Both the position numbers and the translations under genes were made by a program. From Pseudolysobacter antarcticus (GTDB lineage: Bacteria > Pseudomonadota > Gammaproteobacteria > Xanthomonadales > Rhodanobacteraceae), in contig NZ_CP035704.1 in the NCBI RefSeq assembly GCF_004168365.1, positions 372,001 to 436,000 of the forward strand: a stretch of 64,000 nucleotides of DNA. Reading direction: 5' to 3'. This document shows positions 1-9,224 of this stretch, one piece after another; the first letter of the stretch is position 1, and every line of letters begins with the position of its first letter. The notes under the pieces were generated by a model. The model had not been told where the DNA came from and did no database searches. It was given only the letters and a program-made list of their open reading frames with translations.

Positions 1-1105
1 TCATGATCCAGCCTTGGCGATACACGCGTTTTTGCATGATCAACAAATACAAAGGCAGCCAGATCAACACCGCGATATTTACCCAGGACAGCAACGTATC
101 GAGCCAAGGCGCTGCGGTAACGGTCCATTCCCGCAACAGGCTCACCAGCGTCACCAGCAGCAATGACAGCAAAATGAAGCTGTGACTGTGCAGCGCCACG
201 ATCAGATGCTCCATGTACAAGCGGCGCTTGAAAATATAAAAGACCTTCAGGAACACCGCGAACAACGGCATCAGCACAAACAGCGTTTGCGGCAACACGT
301 TAAAAATACCGGCCAACAAGATGTGCGGATCATGTTTCGCGCGTTTGAGGTTTTCCAGCATGTGCGCCGCCAGCGTGTTCAAGTACGCATTGCCGCGATC
401 CGGCAGCCAGCCGATCTGGATCGGATTTTTTTGCGCATCCCATTTGTCGCCGCCGAACTCGATGTTCACTTCATCGGCGGGGTCGGGCGGGATCGCCGTT
501 CCCGCCGTCTTCGCCTGTTCCACGGCGGTCAAATATTCCAGGCGTTTTTGCGCACTTCGCTCCACCGCGGTGCGCGCCTTGTCGAGTGACTTGTGCGCGA
601 CTCCCGGAGATTTTTCGATCGCGGTCTGCAATCCGGCCAATGCGGTGTTCTTGCGTTGTTCAAGCTCGGTCAGCGTTTTTGCGCCAGACAAGCCGTCGTT
701 GTTGTCGAACTTGATCTGCTTGCCGAGTTCACTGACGTTGAGCGTGGCCTGGATGCAGAAAAATGCTGCGACGCTCAGGAAAAAATACAGCCGGAACGGG
801 GTCACATAACGCACGCGGCGGCCAGCAAAATACTCCGTGGTAAGAAAGCCGGGACGAAAATACAACGGGAAAAACGTATGCAGGATGCGCGAATCGATAT
901 TGAAAATCGTATCGAGCAGATCATGAAAAATGCTCGCGAGATGGCGGATCAATCCCTTGATCGGCTGGCCGCAGGCGTAGCAATACGGCCCGAGCAGCGG
1001 CGTGCGGCAATTGGCGCAATGCGCGCCCGGCGCGGGCGTGACCGGTGCCTCTGCGACAAGCAAAGGCACAAGCTCCAGCGACTCATTGGTTGGCGTAGTG
1101 TTCAT
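1..1105 (-). CDS. DUF3667-type zinc-ribbon membrane protein (3' end outside window)
   Basis: The reverse strand stays open from an ATG to the window edge, giving at least 368 codons. The N-terminus carries a zinc ribbon with C30, C33, C42 and C45. It is followed by a cytoplasmic stretch rich in phenylalanine and tyrosine, a first hydrophobic segment near residues 97-115, a charged alanine/lysine-rich loop, and at least two more hydrophobic segments near the cut end. Zinc ribbon plus several membrane spans is the layout of the DUF3667 family, whose function is unknown. It lies 31 bp downstream of the reductase on the same strand, so co-transcription is possible. The gene itself is clear; the family assignment rests on my reading of the layout. 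Confidence 0.75.
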   Translation of the reverse strand, partial: MNTTPTNESLELVPLLVAEAPVTPAPGAHCANCRTPLLGPYCYACGQPIKGLIRHLASIFHDLLDTIFNIDSRILHTFFPLYFRPGFLTTEYFAGRRVRYVTPFRLYFFLSVAAFFCIQATLNVSELGKQIKFDNNDGLSGAKTLTELEQRKNTALAGLQTAIEKSPGVAHKSLDKARTAVERSAQKRLEYLTAVEQAKTAGTAIPPDPADEVNIEFGGDKWDAQKNPIQIGWLPDRGNAYLNTLAAHMLENLKRAKHDPHILLAGIFNVLPQTLFVLMPLFAVFLKVFYIFKRRLYMEHLIVALHSHSFILLSLLLVTLVSLLREWTVTAAPWLDTLLSWVNIAVLIWLPLYLLIMQKRVYRQGWIM

Positions 1106-1136
1106 GCGCTAAAGTTCTGTAGCTGGATGATGAGGG

Positions 1137-2138
1137 TCATGTTTTTGCCGCGTTGCCGCTGATCAATCCCTGCTCGCGCAGCCATGCGCAGGTATCGGCG
1201 ATCAACACATTCAGAGCAGTGCTGCGATAACCGAGTTCGCGCTCGGCCTTGCTCGAATCGACGCGCAAATGATGACAGGTAAAAGCCACCGCTTCCGGCG
1301 TTAACGACGGCGCGTGGCCGCTGAAACGGCTGTAGAAATTCAGCACCTGCGCATAAGCGCGCAATACCGTTGCGGGCAAAGCGCGTTTGGGCGATGGCCG
1401 GTCGAGCTGGCTGGCAATTCCCTGCACCAGCGTCAGAAAACTCGCGTGATCACCGCCGAGCAGATACGACTCACCGCTACGGCCACCGCGCCACGCCGCA
1501 ATATGTGCGGTCGCGACCTCGCGCACATCCGCAAACGCACCTGCGCCGGGCGGCGCGCCGGGGAGCTTGCCCTGATCGATCATGATGAACATTTGCGCCC
1601 AGTTATGCCGGTCGCCCGGACCGAGAATATGCGCAGGATTGAGGATCACCGCATCAATCTCGCCGCGATCCACCGCAGCGCGCACCGCAGCCTCGGTCGC
1701 GGCCTTGTTGCGCTCGTAGTTGATCCACGAATCGGCACCGCGACGTGGCAGATTTTCGGTCAGCGTCTCTTCGGTCATGCCGAACGCCGACACCGACGAA
1801 GTGTGGATCAGGCGCGCGACTTTCGCCGCGCGCACCGCCGCGATCACGTTATTGGTACCGCCGACATTGGTCAGCGTCTGCTGCGCCGCATCGCCGCGCC
1901 ACGTGCTGGTATCCGCCGCGACATGGAAAACTGCATCTAGCGGTGTTGCCATCGCCGCCTTGAGCGAATCGGCATCACGCACATCGCCACGCACGGGTTC
2001 GGCGCCGAGCGCGCGCAAGGCAGCGGCGCTGGATTCGCTGCGTGCGAGTGCAAGCACCTCAACATTTTGCGCGAGCAATTGCTGCAGCAAATGACTGCCC
2101 AGAAAACCGCTGGCACCGGTAAGCAGAACGCGCGCCAT
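1137..2138 (-). CDS. NAD-dependent epimerase/dehydratase (extended SDR, dihydroflavonol reductase-like)
   Basis: The 333-residue protein opens with MARVLLTGASGFLGSHLL, a Rossmann nucleotide-binding loop at the extreme N-terminus as in extended SDRs. A YERNK segment near the middle supplies the catalytic Tyr-x3-Lys pair, preceded by the HTSSVSAFG strand with the usual serine. The family covers NAD(P)H-dependent reductases and epimerases of sugars, flavonoids and sterols, and the substrate cannot be read here. I use the ATG preceded by GGGGA about 7 bases upstream. The frame continues upstream for 47 codons, but those would put residues before the Rossmann strand. It is divergent from the MATE gene. 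Confidence 0.85.
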   Translation of the reverse strand: MARVLLTGASGFLGSHLLQQLLAQNVEVLALARSESSAAALRALGAEPVRGDVRDADSLKAAMATPLDAVFHVAADTSTWRGDAAQQTLTNVGGTNNVIAAVRAAKVARLIHTSSVSAFGMTEETLTENLPRRGADSWINYERNKAATEAAVRAAVDRGEIDAVILNPAHILGPGDRHNWAQMFIMIDQGKLPGAPPGAGAFADVREVATAHIAAWRGGRSGESYLLGGDHASFLTLVQGIASQLDRPSPKRALPATVLRAYAQVLNFYSRFSGHAPSLTPEAVAFTCHHLRVDSSKAERELGYRSTALNVLIADTCAWLREQGLISGNAAKT

Positions 2139-2281
2139 GACTATTCCCCGTTGATTGTTCGCGAAGCTGACGATGTTGGTCATCCGCGAATCGACATTAG
2201 CTGCGCTAGCCAAAAAAGCACTGATCCGCGTCGCCGCATCGCGCTCGGGTAAGATAGCCTGCCTTGAGTCACGCGCCAATC

Positions 2282-3679
2282 ATGTTGTTTCCTGCCTTCA
2301 CCGATGCCGCGCGCCTGAGGCGCGAATTGCGCGAAACCTTCTCGCTCGCCACGCCACTCATGCTGGGTCAGCTCAGCGCGATGCTGATGCCGTTCATCGA
2401 TACGGTTCTGGCCGGACATCTCGGCGCAAGCACGTTGGCGGCAGTCGCGGTCGGCAGCCAGATCTGGTCGTTTGCGATGATGTTCCTGATCGGCACGATG
2501 CTCGCGTTGCCACCCACCGTCGCGCAACTCGATGGCGCTGGTCGGCGTGCGTCGATCGGCGCGGTATTCCGTCAGGCGCTATGGCTGGCGTTGGCGCTGG
2601 GTTTGTTCGCGGCCTTTGCGGTGCGGCAAAGCGAACCGCTGTTGCGTGCGATCGGCGTCGATGCCACGGTATTGCCGCAGGCGTTGGAATTCTTGCGTGC
2701 GATCAGTTTCGGCGCGCCGGCGCTGGCGATTTATTTTGCGCTGCGCGGCATGAGCGAAGGTATCCGCCGGCCACGGCCGACCTTGTATTTCGGCCTGTTC
2801 GGCGTGAGTTTGCTGCTGCCGCTGGCGTGGGCGCTGATGTATGGCCGGCTCGGTATGCCCGCGCTCGGTGCACGTGGTAGCGGCATCGCCACGGCGATTG
2901 TGTTGTGGCTGCAGGCGCTGGCATTTTTGCTGTATGTGGTAACGCGGCGGCATTATCGCGACCTGCAATTGTTTGCGCATTTTGAATGGCCGGTGCTCGC
3001 GCAGATCAGCGTCTTGCTGCGACTCGGTTTACCGATGGGGGCGTCCATCCTCATGGAGGGCGGTCTGTTTGTCGCCACGGCATTGCTGATCGGTTCGCTC
3101 GGTGCCACGGCGATGGCCGGACACCAGATCGCGCTGAATGTCGCGTCGCTTACCTTCATGTTGCCGCTCGGACTCGCGATGGCGACGACGATCCGCGTCG
3201 GCAATGCGGTCGGGCGCAACGATTACAGTGGCGTGCGTTATGCCGGATTCGTCAGCATTGCGCTGACTCTCGGCAGCCAGGTGGTTTCGGCGTTGCTGAT
3301 GTGGCTGTTGCGCATGCCGATTGCGCATCTGTATTCCGACGATGTGCAAGTGATCGCGCTGGCGAGCCAGTTGTTGCTACTCGCCGCGATCTTTCAGTTT
3401 TCCGATGGCATCCAGGTCGTCGCCAACGGCGCGCTGCGCGGGCTTAAGGATACGCGCGTGCCGATGCTGTTGACCCTGCTGGCGTACTGGATCATCGGCA
3501 TGCCGCTCGGTTATCTGCTCGGGTTTCATTATGGTTATGGGCCGCGCGGATTGTGGGTCGGATTGATCGCCGGGCTCGGCATGGCGGCGATATTGCTGTT
3601 CACGCGCTTCTACCGGCTCGCCATGAATAATTCGTGGCGCACGCTGGCGCCAGCGCCACATTCTTCAACGCAGACATGA
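2282..3679 (+). CDS. MATE family efflux transporter (NorM-like)
   Basis: The 465-residue protein is almost wholly hydrophobic, with about twelve predicted membrane spans in two similar halves. The N-terminal segment PLMLGQLSAMLMPFIDTVLA and the later GLPMGASILMEGGLF are typical of the MATE family, which exports cationic drugs and metabolites using Na+ or H+ gradients. Length matches the family norm of about 450-480. The ATG at 2282 is used. A TTG six codons earlier (2264) is in frame, and neither has a convincing ribosome binding site. It is divergent from the reductase and 65 bp upstream of sppA, so it is probably a separate unit. The transported substrate is unknown. Confidence 0.88.
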   Translation: MLFPAFTDAARLRRELRETFSLATPLMLGQLSAMLMPFIDTVLAGHLGASTLAAVAVGSQIWSFAMMFLIGTMLALPPTVAQLDGAGRRASIGAVFRQALWLALALGLFAAFAVRQSEPLLRAIGVDATVLPQALEFLRAISFGAPALAIYFALRGMSEGIRRPRPTLYFGLFGVSLLLPLAWALMYGRLGMPALGARGSGIATAIVLWLQALAFLLYVVTRRHYRDLQLFAHFEWPVLAQISVLLRLGLPMGASILMEGGLFVATALLIGSLGATAMAGHQIALNVASLTFMLPLGLAMATTIRVGNAVGRNDYSGVRYAGFVSIALTLGSQVVSALLMWLLRMPIAHLYSDDVQVIALASQLLLLAAIFQFSDGIQVVANGALRGLKDTRVPMLLTLLAYWIIGMPLGYLLGFHYGYGPRGLWVGLIAGLGMAAILLFTRFYRLAMNNSWRTLAPAPHSSTQT

Positions 3680-3744
3680 CTTAAGTCGCGTGTGCGCACG
3701 GCTGGTTTTGACTAAGCTGCATCTCAATATTTCAGGAGCAAGAC

Positions 3745-5613
3745 ATGGCCGAACAACGACCCAACATCATCGTGCGATTTTTCAGGATCAACGCGCGATT
3801 TTTCAGGGCGCTCTGGAACACGGTGAATTTCACGCGGCGATTGGTCTTCAATCTGATCTTCGTTTTCCTGCTCGTGATTTTCTTCAGCGCGATGTTTGCG
3901 AAAGCGCCGAGGATCGCCGAGCGCACCGCGCTGGTGGTCGATCCGAAAGGCGCGATCGTCGAACAATTCACCGCCGCACCGGCGCAACGCGCGCTCGACA
4001 AGATCGCCGGTAACGAACGCAGGGAAGTGCAACTGCGCGATCTCGTGCATGCGCTCGACAGCGCCGCCAAAGACACGCGCATCGAACGCGTGGTTTTTAT
4101 TCCCGATGAAATATCGAGCGTTGGTCAAGCCAGTTCACGCGAGATTGCCGCCGCGCTCGATCGCGTGAAAACCGCCGGCAAGGAAGTGATCACCGTATCG
4201 AACGGCATGAGCCAGTCGCAATATCTGCTGGCCGCGCACAGCACGCAAATCCTGCTGCATCCCGATGGCGCGGTGCTGCTCGAAGGCCTCGGTCGTTATC
4301 ACACATATTACAAGGAAGCGCTGGATAAACTCGGCGTCGACGTGCATGTGTTTCGCGTCGGCGAATACAAATCCGCAGTCGAGCCGTACATGCTTGATCA
4401 CGGTTCGGCGGAAGCGAAAGAAGCCGATCTGTTCTGGATGAGCAGCGTGTGGAACGACTACCTCGCCGACGTCGGCACGCAACGCAAGATCGCGCCCGCC
4501 ACGCTGCAATCGGACATCGAACATTATCCCGAGTTGCTCAAGGCGAGTGCCGGCGATCTCGCCGACGTCGCGCTGAAACAGAAGCTGGTCGACCAGCTCG
4601 CAACGCGAGATCAGGCACGCGACTTGCTGATCGCCAAAGGCGTGAAAGACGAGGCCGAACATACTTTTCGGCAGATCGATCTGCGCGATTATCTGAGCCA
4701 GATCGAGCACGATAATCTCGGCGACATGCGTCCCGAAATCGGTGTGGTCGTGGCCGAAGGCGAGATGAGCGGCGCGGAACAACCCGCCGGTGCCATTGGT
4801 GGCGAATCCACTGCACGCTTGTTGCGCGAGGCACGCGAAGACGAGAATCTCAAAGCGATCGTGCTGCGTGTGAACTCGCCAGGCGGCGAAGCATTTGTGT
4901 CCGAAGTGATCCGTCGCGAAGTCGAGCTCACGCGTAAAGCCGGCAAGCCGATCGTGGTTTCGATGGGCGATGTCGCGGCTTCCGGCGGTTACTGGATTTC
5001 GATGAATGCCGACGAGATCTGGGCCGAGCCGAACACCATCACCGGCTCGATCGGCATCTTCGGGTTGTTCATGAATATTCCCAACACGCTCGCGAAAATC
5101 GGAATCCATGCCGACGGCGTCGGCACGACCTCACTCGCCGGTGCGTTCGATGTGCGTCTGCCGCTCGATCCGAAAGTCGGTGCGCTGATCCAGAGCGTGA
5201 TCGACAAGGGTTATCAGAACTTTATCGGCAAGGTGGCCGCGGCGCGCGGCAAGACTGCGGCGCAGATCGACTTGATTGCGCGCGGCCGCGTGTGGAGCGG
5301 CATACAAGCGAAAGAACGCGGACTGGTCGATCAACTCGGTGGCCTGCGCGAGGCGACAGCATCGGCGGCAAAACGCGCCCATCTCGGCGACGATTATCGC
5401 GTGACCTACGTCGAAAAAGAGCAGTCGACCTGGGAACGGTTTGCCTTGAGTCTGAGCAGTGAGGCGCAAGTTAAGCTCGGCCTGCATCTCGATTTTGGAT
5501 TACCGGCAGCCTTATTCGCGAACCAGGAAATTCGCCAGCAGTTGCGTCTGCTCAGCTCGCTGCAGAACAACAAACCCGGCGTGTTCGCGTATTGTTTTTG
5601 CGAGATCAAATAA
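3745..5613 (+). CDS. sppA: Signal peptide peptidase SppA, 67-kDa type
   Basis: The 622-residue protein has one N-terminal membrane anchor (about residues 33-52) followed by two tandem S49 protease domains, as in Escherichia coli SppA. The catalytic lysine is K209, in GEYKSAVEPY. The nucleophile is S413, in AASGGYW. Lysine in the N-domain and serine in the C-domain is the arrangement of the long SppA class. The enzyme degrades signal peptides left in the inner membrane, with the active site facing the periplasm. The ATG follows AGGAG by seven bases. A strong hairpin lies between this gene and the convergent MFS gene. The last residues (about 600-622, ending FCEIK) look lineage-specific. Confidence 0.95.
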   Translation: MAEQRPNIIVRFFRINARFFRALWNTVNFTRRLVFNLIFVFLLVIFFSAMFAKAPRIAERTALVVDPKGAIVEQFTAAPAQRALDKIAGNERREVQLRDLVHALDSAAKDTRIERVVFIPDEISSVGQASSREIAAALDRVKTAGKEVITVSNGMSQSQYLLAAHSTQILLHPDGAVLLEGLGRYHTYYKEALDKLGVDVHVFRVGEYKSAVEPYMLDHGSAEAKEADLFWMSSVWNDYLADVGTQRKIAPATLQSDIEHYPELLKASAGDLADVALKQKLVDQLATRDQARDLLIAKGVKDEAEHTFRQIDLRDYLSQIEHDNLGDMRPEIGVVVAEGEMSGAEQPAGAIGGESTARLLREAREDENLKAIVLRVNSPGGEAFVSEVIRREVELTRKAGKPIVVSMGDVAASGGYWISMNADEIWAEPNTITGSIGIFGLFMNIPNTLAKIGIHADGVGTTSLAGAFDVRLPLDPKVGALIQSVIDKGYQNFIGKVAAARGKTAAQIDLIARGRVWSGIQAKERGLVDQLGGLREATASAAKRAHLGDDYRVTYVEKEQSTWERFALSLSSEAQVKLGLHLDFGLPAALFANQEIRQQLRLLSSLQNNKPGVFAYCFCEIK

Positions 5614-5631
5614 CGTCGGCACGACATCGAA

Positions 5632-5675
5632 AAAACGAGCGCCGTGACTGAAGTTTTCGGCACGGCGCATCGTTT
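5632..5675. terminator. Bidirectional terminator between sppA and the MFS gene
   Basis: An inverted repeat pairs GCGCCGTG (5639-5646) with CACGGCGC (5661-5668). It is extended by AAAACGA on the left and TCGTTT on the right with one bulged base. A-rich and T-rich flanks sit on the two sides, as expected for a terminator shared by converging genes. Confidence 0.75.
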
Positions 5676-5696
5676 GATAAAGATCCGATGGCAAAT

Positions 5697-7001
5697 TTAT
5701 GCGATGGATTTATCCGCTGCGTCGGTATGTGGTTTGCCGATCAGCAGCAACGCCAACAGGGTCAGCGTGGCGGCGCCTAACAGGTAATAACCCACATACG
5801 CCACGCCGAATCGCGTGGCCAGCGCGGTGGCGATATACGGCGCTAGCGATGCGCCGACGATGCCGGCCAGATTGAATGCCAGCGATGCGCCGGTGTAGCG
5901 CACCGAGGTCGGAAACATATCGGCCAGCGCGGTGCCGAGCGGCCCGTAAGTAAGGCCCATCAAAAACAATCCGAGCGCCAGAAACGCAAACATGACAGGC
6001 GTGTTTGCCGCGATGAATAGTTGCGCGAACAACAGGCCGAATACCAGGATCAGCAATGTTGCCACGATCAACACGGCGCGATTGCCGTAACGATCCGCAA
6101 GCAACGCCGACAGCGGAATCGAGATCGCAAAAAACACCACGGCAGCCATCTGCAACAACAGGAAATCCTTGCGCGCATAACCCAGCACGGACGTACCCCA
6201 GCTCAGCGCAAACACCGTCATCAGATAAAACAGCACGAATGTCGCGACCGCCGCGAACGTGCCGAGCAACAGGCTGCGCAGGTGCTGCGAGCACACCGTC
6301 AGAATCGGCAGGTGCACTCGTTCGTTGTTCTCGATAGCGCGCAAGAACGCCGGTGTTTCCGTGAGCTTGAGACGCACGTACAAACCGACCAGCACCAGCA
6401 GCGCGCTGGCGAGAAACGGAATGCGCCAGCCGAACGAAAAAAACTGTGCCTCGTCGAGCCACGCGCTGAGCAGCAGGAAAATGCCGCTCGAACACAAAAA
6501 TCCGATCGGCGCGCCGAGCTGTGGAAACATGCCGTACCACGAACGTTTGCCGTGCGGCGCGTTTTCCGTCGCGAGCAGGATCGCGCCGCCCCATTCGCCG
6601 CCAAGCCCCAGCCCCTGACCGAAACGACACAACGCGAGCAGCAGCGGCGCGGCGATACCGATCGAAGCGTAGGTCGGCAACAGGCCGATAAGCACGGTCG
6701 ACACGCCCATCGTCAGCAGTGCCGCGACCAGCGTGGCCTTGCGCCCGATGCGATCACCGAAATGGCCGAACACCGCCGAGCCGAGCGGGCGCGCAAAAAA
6801 CGCGAGCGCAAACGTCGCCAGCGATTGCAGTGTGGCCGATGCCGCATCGCCCGCCGGGAAAAACAGTTTCGGAAACACCAGCACGGCAGCGGTGGCGTAG
6901 ATGTAGAAATCAAAAAACTCGATCGTGGTGCCGATCAGACTCGCGAACAATACGCGGCGGGTGGTGTTTGCAGCAGGTGTTGCGTGGTCGCGATTCGGCA
7001 T
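5697..7001 (-). CDS. MFS transporter, metabolite:H+ symporter type
   Basis: The 434-residue protein has about twelve membrane spans. Early residues include ASLIGTTIEFFDFYIYATAA, a signature of the metabolite:H+ symporter branch (ProP/ShiA/KgtP relatives). The loop between spans 2 and 3 has GHFGDRIGRK, the major-facilitator motif. GLGLGGEWGGA in span 5 is also typical of this branch. Members import organic acids, betaines or shikimate with protons, but the substrate is not predictable here. The ATG at 7001 lacks a clear Shine-Dalgarno sequence. It stands alone, convergent with sppA and 93 bp downstream of the small lipoprotein gene. Confidence 0.9.
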   Translation of the reverse strand: MPNRDHATPAANTTRRVLFASLIGTTIEFFDFYIYATAAVLVFPKLFFPAGDAASATLQSLATFALAFFARPLGSAVFGHFGDRIGRKATLVAALLTMGVSTVLIGLLPTYASIGIAAPLLLALCRFGQGLGLGGEWGGAILLATENAPHGKRSWYGMFPQLGAPIGFLCSSGIFLLLSAWLDEAQFFSFGWRIPFLASALLVLVGLYVRLKLTETPAFLRAIENNERVHLPILTVCSQHLRSLLLGTFAAVATFVLFYLMTVFALSWGTSVLGYARKDFLLLQMAAVVFFAISIPLSALLADRYGNRAVLIVATLLILVFGLLFAQLFIAANTPVMFAFLALGLFLMGLTYGPLGTALADMFPTSVRYTGASLAFNLAGIVGASLAPYIATALATRFGVAYVGYYLLGAATLTLLALLLIGKPHTDAADKSIA

Positions 7002-7094
7002 GAAATATTCGACGTTTGATGCGGCGGGATGGGTAGTGGAATCGCGCGATGCATCAAGGCGCGATCGGTGCGTGTTGGGTGGTGATGATAGCGG

Positions 7095-7388
7095 TCAATC
7101 CTTGCCTGCTTCGGCGTCGATCTTCTTGTCCACGTCGTGTTGCTGTTGCAGCACTTGCGCCTCGACCGCGCGTGACTTCTGCAACGCCTTGAGCTGGGCA
7201 TCGGTCAGCAATGCATTTACCGCGGCGCCTGGCTCGCCCGCCTGCGGTGCCCGTGCGGCGGGTGCTGTCGGGGTAGTCGGCGTAGTCGGCGTCGCTGCCG
7301 TTTCGGCCGGAGGATGGCGTGAGCATGCGCCAAGCGCGGCGACGGCCAGGAATGAAATCAGCGATAAAGAAATACGATGACGCGACAT
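7095..7388 (-). CDS. Small proline/alanine-rich lipoprotein, function unknown
   Basis: This 97-residue product begins MSRHRISLSLISFLAVAALGACS. It is a lipoprotein signal peptide with lipobox LGAC, so C22 should be acylated. After it come a threonine/proline spacer (PTTPTTPTAPAARAP) and a charged helical C-terminus ending DKKIDAEAGKD. GGAG sits nine bases before this ATG. A TTG six codons further upstream is less likely. No enzymatic motif is visible. The Thr-Pro spacer and short coiled tail suggest a periplasmic or cell-wall-spanning lipoprotein, which is inference only. Confidence 0.7.
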   Translation of the reverse strand: MSRHRISLSLISFLAVAALGACSRHPPAETAATPTTPTTPTAPAARAPQAGEPGAAVNALLTDAQLKALQKSRAVEAQVLQQQHDVDKKIDAEAGKD

Positions 7389-7510
7389 GATGTGACTCCG
7401 ACTCAAGTTAGCGTAGAGTTTGCGCCAGTTTTGCCGATGCGAACAAGCGCAGGTTTTGCAGCGCGGCAGCGCTCGCTACGATCGCACGGCGGCACCACAT
7501 GGAGACAGTA

Positions 7511-8293
7511 ATGAGCACAAATCCCACGCGCTGGCGGCTGGATGGCCAGACCGCACTGATCACCGGCGCGAGCAAGGGCATCGGCTTGGCGTGCGCGCGC
7601 GAGCTTGCCACGCTCGGCGCGAATGTGTTGCTGATCGCCCGCGACGAACCGCATCTGGAACATGTTCGCGGTGAGCTTGCCGAAGAATTTCCCGCGCGCG
7701 AATTTCATGCGTTCGCCGCCGATGTCGGCGAGCAGGAGCAACGCCTGGAAATGTTCGACTGGATCAGCGATCTCGATGTCGAGCTCAGCCTGTTGGTCAA
7801 CAACGCCGGTACCAATCAGAGCAAACCGGCGCTCGAGTACAGTGAAAACGATTATCGCCACATCATTGATATCAACCTGATTGCCGCGTTTGAAATCAGC
7901 CGGCTCGCGCATCCGCATCTGGTTCAGCACAGCAATGCGGCGATCGTGAATATTGCCTCGGTATCCGGCCTCATCCACGTGCGCACCGGCGCGCCGTACG
8001 GCATGACCAAGGCGGCGTTGACCCAGCTCACGCGCAACCTCGCCTGCGAGTGGGCCGAGGACGGTATTCGCGTCAACGCGGTAGCGCCGTGGTACATCCG
8101 CACGCAGCGCACCGACGCGCCGCTGGCCGATCTGGACTACCTCGAAGAAGTGCTCGCGCGCACGCCGATGCAGCGCATTGGCGAGCCGGAAGAAGTCGCC
8201 GCGGCAGTGGCGTTTTTGTGCCTGCCCGCATCGTCGTATGTCACGGGCGAATGCATTGCGGTGGACGGCGGATTTTTGCGCTACGGATTTTAA
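7511..8293 (+). CDS. SDR family oxidoreductase (tropinone reductase-like, classical SDR)
   Basis: The 260-residue classical short-chain dehydrogenase shows the cofactor loop TGASKGIG (about residues 19-26), the NNAG stabilising motif, the INIASVSG strand with catalytic serine and the YGMTK catalytic pair. It ends with the ITGE-like [12 protein letters not shown] segment. GGAGACAGTA places a good ribosome site before the ATG at 7511; an earlier in-frame ATG at 7499 overlaps that site. The opening [18 protein letters not shown] resembles the tropinone reductase-like subgroup, whose substrates in bacteria are mostly unknown. It is divergent from the small lipoprotein gene. Confidence 0.88.
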   Translation: MSTNPTRWRLDGQTALITGASKGIGLACARELATLGANVLLIARDEPHLEHVRGELAEEFPAREFHAFAADVGEQEQRLEMFDWISDLDVELSLLVNNAGTNQSKPALEYSENDYRHIIDINLIAAFEISRLAHPHLVQHSNAAIVNIASVSGLIHVRTGAPYGMTKAALTQLTRNLACEWAEDGIRVNAVAPWYIRTQRTDAPLADLDYLEEVLARTPMQRIGEPEEVAAAVAFLCLPASSYVTGECIAVDGGFLRYGF

Positions 8294-8345
8294 TGGCGCT
8301 GCTGCGGCTATTTCGGCGCGTGTCTGAACGCAAGATATGCAGCGT

Positions 8346-8351
8346 TATACT
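8346..8351 (+). promoter_or_regulatory. Candidate -10 box for the metalloprotease gene
   Basis: TATACT lies 30 bp before the chosen start codon in the spacer after the SDR gene. CTGAAC, 16 bp upstream, is a weak -35 match. This suggests the protease has its own promoter. Confidence 0.35.
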
Positions 8352-8381
8352 TAACGCCGATTTTCGGTGCCGGAGACGGCC

Positions 8382-9179
8382 ATGTCGAACACGATGCCAT
8401 CGCGAAAAATCCGCATCTGCCTAAAGGGTTTCATCGTACTTCTATTGTTGGTCGTCAGCGGGCGTGTCGATGCCTTCGCGGTATTTGCGTATACCAGTGG
8501 CAGCGAAACCCTGTATTCGAAATGGGGCGACAACCATGCTGGAACGGTCGGCGGCATCGTCACGTGGTCGTTCATTCCGCCGGGCACGGCGGGTAGCGGC
8601 TATTGCGGCACGGCGTGTCCCGGCAGCAGCGTGAGCTCGATCAATATGGAAATCTCGCCCGGTGGCGGCTTTATTTCGGTGCCGCTCATATCGTTGGAAT
8701 CGCAGATCACCGCGATGATGGCCGAGTGGTCGGCGGTGTCAGGCATCCAGTACATCAAGGTCAGCGACAACGGCGCGGCGATCAACGATCCCACCGCAAT
8801 AGCGCCGAATGCCGGTCAGATTCGCATCGGCGTATTCGCGTTTTCCAGTGGTGGCGGCGGCGTCGGTTATGCGCCACCGCCGAACGGCGGCAGCGGCGCT
8901 GGCGACATTATTCTCGATGCGAATTCGTACTATCAGAACTATGCGCTGGCCGAGGGCGCGAGCTTCGCCACGAATTACGCGCCGAATGATTTTCAGGGTC
9001 TGATCCTGCACGAGCTCGGCCACGCGCTCGGCCTAGCGCATCCGGTCTATGACGGCAGATGTCCGGTGATGCAACCGAATTCCGCTTGCGATGGAATCAT
9101 CAATCGTCAGCTCGATCCCGACGATCGCAATGGCGCGATATTTCTCTACGACCGGATCTTCGGTAGCGGGTTTGAATAA
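8382..9179 (+). CDS. Secreted matrixin-like zinc metalloprotease with a GFE C-terminal tail
   Basis: The 265-residue protein has a long hydrophobic export signal (about residues 14-33) and the metzincin zinc site HELGHALGLAH, giving ligands H210, H214 and H220 and catalytic E211. The site is followed by PVYDGRCPVMQP, with the conserved methionine of a Met-turn. The preceding domain is glycine/serine-rich with few charges. The final residues, DRIFGSGFE, form a short tail that recurs in modified form on a second protease in this window (IFADSFDAI). GGAG seven bases before the ATG decides the start; a GTG five codons earlier is less likely. It is probably an exported matrixin (M10) protease with unknown substrates. 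Confidence 0.8.
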   Translation: MSNTMPSRKIRICLKGFIVLLLLVVSGRVDAFAVFAYTSGSETLYSKWGDNHAGTVGGIVTWSFIPPGTAGSGYCGTACPGSSVSSINMEISPGGGFISVPLISLESQITAMMAEWSAVSGIQYIKVSDNGAAINDPTAIAPNAGQIRIGVFAFSSGGGGVGYAPPPNGGSGAGDIILDANSYYQNYALAEGASFATNYAPNDFQGLILHELGHALGLAHPVYDGRCPVMQPNSACDGIINRQLDPDDRNGAIFLYDRIFGSGFE

Positions 9180-9224
9180 CCTGCTCAGATCATCGTCAAT
9201 ATTTTGGCGCGTGTCAGTTCAAGC

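Noticed and set aside
182-1162. Forward frames over the first kilobase
   Set aside because: They overlap the reverse-strand DUF3667 gene, whose zinc ribbon and membrane segments are clear; the forward frames are arginine/glutamine-rich shadows.
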